From Aminobacter sp. HY435 (GTDB taxonomy: Bacteria > Pseudomonadota > Alphaproteobacteria > Rhizobiales > Rhizobiaceae): a DNA stretch of 64,000 nucleotides. The notes beneath the pieces are model-generated. The model made no database searches. It was not told the origin of the DNA and saw nothing but the letters and a program-made list of their open reading frames with translations. The DNA is taken from assembly GCF_027568395.1 (NCBI RefSeq), contig NZ_JANKZL010000005.1:62001-126000 (forward strand), given 5' to 3'. The translations under genes and the position numbers were made by a program. Positions 59,500 through 64,000 of this stretch are shown here, piece by piece; the stretch's first letter is position 1; each line of letters opens with the position of its first letter.

Positions 59500-60179
59500 T
59501 CCTTCTGGCCATTGACTGTGCCGCAAGCCTCTGTGCCGCCAGCGTCTACGATGTCGGCGCCGGCCGCGAGATTGGCCGTTCCGTGCGTGACCTTGGCAAG
59601 GGCCATGCCGAGCACCTTATGGCCGTCATCGACGAGGCTTTGGCGCAAGCCGGCAAGAACTACGCCGATCTCGGCCGTATCGCCGTTTCAACCGGTCCGG
59701 GTTCCTTCACCGGCGTTCGCGTGGCGGTGTCGGCGGCGCGCGGCTTCTCGCTGGCGCTGAAGATCCCGGCAGTTGGCGTGACGACGCTGGAAGCGCTGGC
59801 TGCCGAAGCGCGCGAGGCGCTCGGGCCGCGCCAGGTGCTTGCCGCGCTCGATGCCGGCCGCCAGGAAATCCATGCGGCTGTCTATGGCGAGGGCGGACAG
59901 GTGCTGCGCGAACCGGTGGTCCTGTCGCTTGACGAGGCTGCCTCCATTGCCGCCTCCGAAACGATGGCGCTTGCCGGCACGGCGGCGCAACTGATCGCCG
60001 AGGCGGCTGCCGTCGACAAGGCATTCCAATTCGGTCCCTTGCTGGCCACTGCCGACATCGGAACATATGCGCGCCTTGCCGCGGTCAAGCCGGCGGGCGA
60101 GCGGCCGAAGCCAGTCTATTTGAGAGCGCCCGACGCCAAGCCGCAGGCCGGTTTCGTGCTGCCCAGGGAAGTGAAATGA
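59496..60179 (+). CDS. tsaB: TsaB, tRNA threonylcarbamoyladenosine biosynthesis protein
   Basis: 227 codons. ASKHA-fold partner of TsaD in t6A37 tRNA modification. Seen: LLAIDCAASLCAASVYD, LGKGHAEHLMAVIDEALAQA, ISTGPGSFTGVRVAVSAARG-like stretch (VSTGPGSFTGVRVAVSAARG), ALDAGRQEIHAAVYG. GGAG seven bases before the ATG. Stop overlaps rimI start by 4 bp. Confidence 0.95.
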   Translation: MILLAIDCAASLCAASVYDVGAGREIGRSVRDLGKGHAEHLMAVIDEALAQAGKNYADLGRIAVSTGPGSFTGVRVAVSAARGFSLALKIPAVGVTTLEALAAEAREALGPRQVLAALDAGRQEIHAAVYGEGGQVLREPVVLSLDEAASIAASETMALAGTAAQLIAEAAAVDKAFQFGPLLATADIGTYARLAAVKPAGERPKPVYLRAPDAKPQAGFVLPREVK

Positions 60180-60664
60180 AACTGCCGTTCTGGCCGCTGA
60201 AACGCGACTATGCCCTCGAAACCCTGACTGTCGACGACAGTGCGGCAATCGCCCCACTGCACCGCGAGGATTTCGTGCGGCCCTGGTCGGGCGAGGAGTT
60301 TTCATCGCTCCTCGAGCAGGACACCGTGTTCGGCTTTGCGGTTCGCGAGATCGGCCATGGCGGTTCGGCACCCGCCGGTTTCGTGCTGGCCCGGCTGGCC
60401 GCTGGCGAGGCGGAGATCCTGACGATCGCAGTGTCGCGCAACCATCGCCGGCACGGCTTGGGCTGGCGGCTGATGGACGCGGTGCTGCGCGAACTGCACG
60501 CCCAACGTGCCGAGGCGCTGTTCCTCGAGGTCGACGAGACCAATGCGCCGGCGATCGGCCTTTATCGCAAGTTCGGCTTCCACGAGGTCGGCAAGCGCCC
60601 CAACTACTACCAGTCGGCGCAAGGCGCGACCGGCGCGCTTGTCATGCGGCTCGATCTTCGCTAG
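60176..60664 (+). CDS. rimI: RimI, ribosomal-protein-alanine N-acetyltransferase
   Basis: 162 codons. GNAT enzyme acetylating the N-terminal alanine of S18 in the type enzyme. Seen: FVRPWSGEEFSSLLEQDTVF, AEILTIAVSRNHRRHGLGWR (acetyl-CoA loop RRHGLG), LFLEVDETNAPAIGLYRKFG-FHEVGKRPNYY. Coupled to tsaB, the usual tsaB-rimI pair. Confidence 0.93.
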   Translation: MKLPFWPLKRDYALETLTVDDSAAIAPLHREDFVRPWSGEEFSSLLEQDTVFGFAVREIGHGGSAPAGFVLARLAAGEAEILTIAVSRNHRRHGLGWRLMDAVLRELHAQRAEALFLEVDETNAPAIGLYRKFGFHEVGKRPNYYQSAQGATGALVMRLDLR

Positions 60665-60701
60665 CCAGAAGCCCGGTTTGTCACAGGGTATCGAGCGCTA
60701 G

Positions 60702-61508
60702 ATGATCGGAAAGATCCGTACGGGGCTCGCCCTTTCCTACATGGTTGCTGCATCGGCGGTGCTTGTGCCGCTGCAAGTCATCTCGATGAAGACCGGGTTG
60801 TGGCCCGAAACCGTGATTCTGAAGCTTTGGCATCGCGCCATGCTGCAGGCGCTTGGCATGCGCGTGCGCATCGTCGGCAAGATGGTTGAGACCAGGCCGT
60901 TGCTGATCGCCGCGAACCATGTCTCCTGGACCGATATCATGGCGCTCGGTTCCAGGGTGGACGTCACCTTCATCGCCAAGTCGGAGCTGAACGGCTGGCC
61001 GATCTTCGGCTTCCTGTCACGGCTGCAGCGCACCGTCTTCATCGAGCGCGAGCGCAAGCGCAAGTCGGGCGACCAGGCCAGCGAGATCGCCCAGCGCCTC
61101 GCGGCCGGCAACGCCATGGTGCTGTTTGCCGAAGGCAGCACCGGCGACGGCAACCTGTTGCTGCCCTTCAAGAGCACGTTGTTCGGCGCGGCCTCGATGG
61201 CGATTGCCGAAGGGGCGGCCGAGCATGTCGTCATCCAGCCCGTGTCGATTGCCTATACCCGCATCCATGGCCTGCCGATGGGCCGGCAGCACCGGTCGAT
61301 CGCCAGCTGGATCGGCGACATGGACCTTGTGCCGCATGTCGGGCAACTGCTGGCCGAAGGCGGGCTCGACGTCGAGATACGCTTCGGCGAGCCGATCGAC
61401 TTTTCCGCCAAGTCGAGCCGCAAGGAAGCGACGCGGCTGATGGAGGAGCGCGTCCGCGCAATGATGCTGGAGTCGCTCGGCCTGAAGGCGCCAGTGGAAC
61501 AGGCCTAA
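60702..61508 (+). CDS. 1-acyl-glycerol-3-phosphate/ornithine-lipid acyltransferase
   Basis: 268 codons. PlsC-family membrane-associated acyltransferase. Seen: N-terminal hydrophobic helix [17 protein letters not shown], catalytic HX4D in [50 protein letters not shown] and [20 protein letters not shown] (EGST). In Sinorhizobium the acyltransferase in this tsaB-rimI-miaB position is, as I recall, OlsA (ornithine lipid synthesis), so olsA is the likelier name, but plsC cannot be excluded. Confidence 0.85.
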   Translation: MIGKIRTGLALSYMVAASAVLVPLQVISMKTGLWPETVILKLWHRAMLQALGMRVRIVGKMVETRPLLIAANHVSWTDIMALGSRVDVTFIAKSELNGWPIFGFLSRLQRTVFIERERKRKSGDQASEIAQRLAAGNAMVLFAEGSTGDGNLLLPFKSTLFGAASMAIAEGAAEHVVIQPVSIAYTRIHGLPMGRQHRSIASWIGDMDLVPHVGQLLAEGGLDVEIRFGEPIDFSAKSSRKEATRLMEERVRAMMLESLGLKAPVEQA

Positions 61509-61548
61509 GGTCTGTTTTTTGCCGCCGAAAGGCGCTAATAGGCGCCCC

Positions 61549-62949
61549 ATGGAACTCGACGATATCTCCGAAATCATGCCGGCAGCATCCGCTGCCGCCG
61601 TCAACGGTGCTGCCAAGAAGGTCTTCATCAAGACCTATGGCTGCCAGATGAATGTTTACGACTCGCAGCGCATGAACGATGCGCTCGCCGCCGACGGCTA
61701 TGCCGCGACCGAGACCATCGACGATGCCGACCTCGTATTGCTCAACACCTGTCACATCAGGGAGAAGGCTGCGGAGAAGGTCTATTCGGAGCTCGGCCGT
61801 CTGCGCCAGATGAAGGCCGAAAGGGCCGAGGCCGGGCGCGAGATGATCGTCGGCGTGACCGGTTGCGTCGCCCAGGCCGAGGGCCGCGAAATACTGCGCC
61901 GCGCCGCAGCCGTTGATCTGGTGGTCGGCCCGCAGACCTACCATCGCCTGCCCGATGTCGTGAGGCGGGCGCGCGGCGGCCAGAAGGTCGTCGAAACCGA
62001 ATATTCGCTCGAGGACAAGTTCGAGCATCTGCCGCAGCCAAGGAAGTCGGAAGTCGCGAAGCGCGGCGTGACCGCCTTCCTGACCGTGCAGGAAGGCTGC
62101 GACAAATTCTGCACTTTCTGCGTGGTGCCCTACACGCGCGGCTCGGAAGTGTCGCGTTCGGTGGCCCAGATCGTCGCCGAGGCCGAGCGCCTCGCAGAGG
62201 CCGGCGTACGTGAGGTGACGCTGCTCGGCCAGAACGTCAACGCCTGGCATGGCGAGGGCTCCGACGGCAAGGAATGGGGCCTTGGCCGGCTGCTCTACCG
62301 TCTCGCGGAAATTCCAGGCATTGCCCGGCTGCGCTACACGACGAGCCATCCGCGCGACATGGACGACGAGCTGATCGCGGCCCATCGCGACCTGCGGGCC
62401 CTGATGCCTTACCTGCATCTGCCGGTACAATCGGGCTCCGACCGCATCCTCAAGGCGATGAATCGCCGGCACACGGCGGCCGACTATCTCAAGCTGATCG
62501 AGCGCATCCGCACGGCACGCCCCGACATTGCGATGTCGGGCGATTTCATCGTCGGTTTTCCGGGCGAGACGGATGCGGATTTCGAGGCTACGATGGAGAT
62601 CGTGCGCGCCACCAATTACGCCTCGGCCTATACCTTCAAATATTCGCCGCGCCCGGGCACGCCCGGCGCCGATATGGACGGGCATGTCGATGAAAAGGTG
62701 AAGGATGCGCGGCTGCAGCGCCTGCAGGCGCTGATCACCCAGCAGCAGCATGCCTTTGCCGACAGCCTGGTCGGACAGACGATTTCGACACTGATCGAAA
62801 AGCCCGGCCGCGAACCCGGACAGATCGTCGGACGGTCACCTTGGCTCCAGCCTGTGATTGTTGATGAAAAGGCCGGCGAAATCGGTGACATTATCAATGT
62901 ACGAATCACGAAGACGGGCACAAACAGCCTGTTCGCCGAAACGGCCTGA
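61549..62949 (+). CDS. miaB: MiaB, tRNA-2-methylthio-N6-dimethylallyladenosine synthase
   Basis: 466 codons. Radical SAM methylthiotransferase on A37 of tRNA. Seen: first [4Fe-4S] ligands in [28 protein letters not shown] and [12 protein letters not shown]; radical SAM CxxxCxxC in [39 protein letters not shown]-terminal TRAM domain ending TGTNSLFAE. The frame opens ten codons earlier; the ATG at 61549 is the family start. Confidence 0.97.
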   Translation: MELDDISEIMPAASAAAVNGAAKKVFIKTYGCQMNVYDSQRMNDALAADGYAATETIDDADLVLLNTCHIREKAAEKVYSELGRLRQMKAERAEAGREMIVGVTGCVAQAEGREILRRAAAVDLVVGPQTYHRLPDVVRRARGGQKVVETEYSLEDKFEHLPQPRKSEVAKRGVTAFLTVQEGCDKFCTFCVVPYTRGSEVSRSVAQIVAEAERLAEAGVREVTLLGQNVNAWHGEGSDGKEWGLGRLLYRLAEIPGIARLRYTTSHPRDMDDELIAAHRDLRALMPYLHLPVQSGSDRILKAMNRRHTAADYLKLIERIRTARPDIAMSGDFIVGFPGETDADFEATMEIVRATNYASAYTFKYSPRPGTPGADMDGHVDEKVKDARLQRLQALITQQQHAFADSLVGQTISTLIEKPGREPGQIVGRSPWLQPVIVDEKAGEIGDIINVRITKTGTNSLFAETA

Positions 62950-62978
62950 TCGGCCGCACGGCAGATGAGGAGAGACGG

Positions 62979-64000
<1,022 letters not shown>

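Overview
The window reads as a chromosomal segment of a GC-rich alphaproteobacterium of the order Hyphomicrobiales (Rhizobiales), most like Mesorhizobium, Aminobacter or a related Phyllobacteriaceae genus. The basis is the gene set and order: ubiE-ubiB-coaBC, hrcA divergent from rph, tsaB-rimI-acyltransferase-miaB-phoH, MbfA behind an ICE/Irr-type box, DUF1127, DUF3297 and PhoX behind a Pho box, plus GC-rich intergenic palindromes. No rRNA, tRNA, CRISPR array, integrase or transposase was seen. Genus placement is inference.

Layout. 1-5.7 kb: adenosine deaminase (partial), ubiquinone genes ubiE and ubiB, a VapBC-type toxin-antitoxin pair wedged before coaBC, and a glutathione transferase. 5.9-14 kb: a complete potassium operon kdpFABCDE, preceded by a 26-codon membrane microprotein. 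14-17.5 kb: a Pr6Pr membrane protein and gyrB. 17.6-27.7 kb: flavin reductase, cytochrome P450, acylphosphatase, and housekeeping genes (yraN, rsmI, hemW, rdgB, rph, hrcA) separated by large inverted repeats. 27.8-34 kb: a YiiX-like hydrolase, a split CYTH/CHAD pair, and divergently a CecR-like TetR regulator with a YbhGFS-like export system whose promoter carries a perfect 20-bp palindrome. 34-44 kb: DUF2066 protein, MbfA iron/manganese transporter, small monooxygenase-type proteins, DUF1127, ArsR-type regulator, GST, cysK, LysE exporter, a YegD-like Hsp70 and a PAP2 phosphatase. 44-49 kb: PhoX with a Pho box, transporter and small proteins. 49-51 kb: lepA.

51.06-53.94 kb is the most unusual stretch: a markedly AT-rich three-gene operon on the minus strand, joined by two 4-bp stop/start overlaps, encoding a SPPY-type DNA methyltransferase, a DUF262 (GmrSD-N-like) protein and a small protein with an Rx4H motif typical of HEPN ribonucleases. 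It looks like a horizontally acquired restriction or abortive-infection module and is the best candidate here for an undescribed system.

54-64 kb returns to core genes: a DUF1579-like protein, a small lipoprotein, a stand-alone hydantoinase/oxoprolinase, malate synthase G, and the tsaB-rimI-olsA/plsC-miaB-phoH cluster, with phoH cut by the window end.
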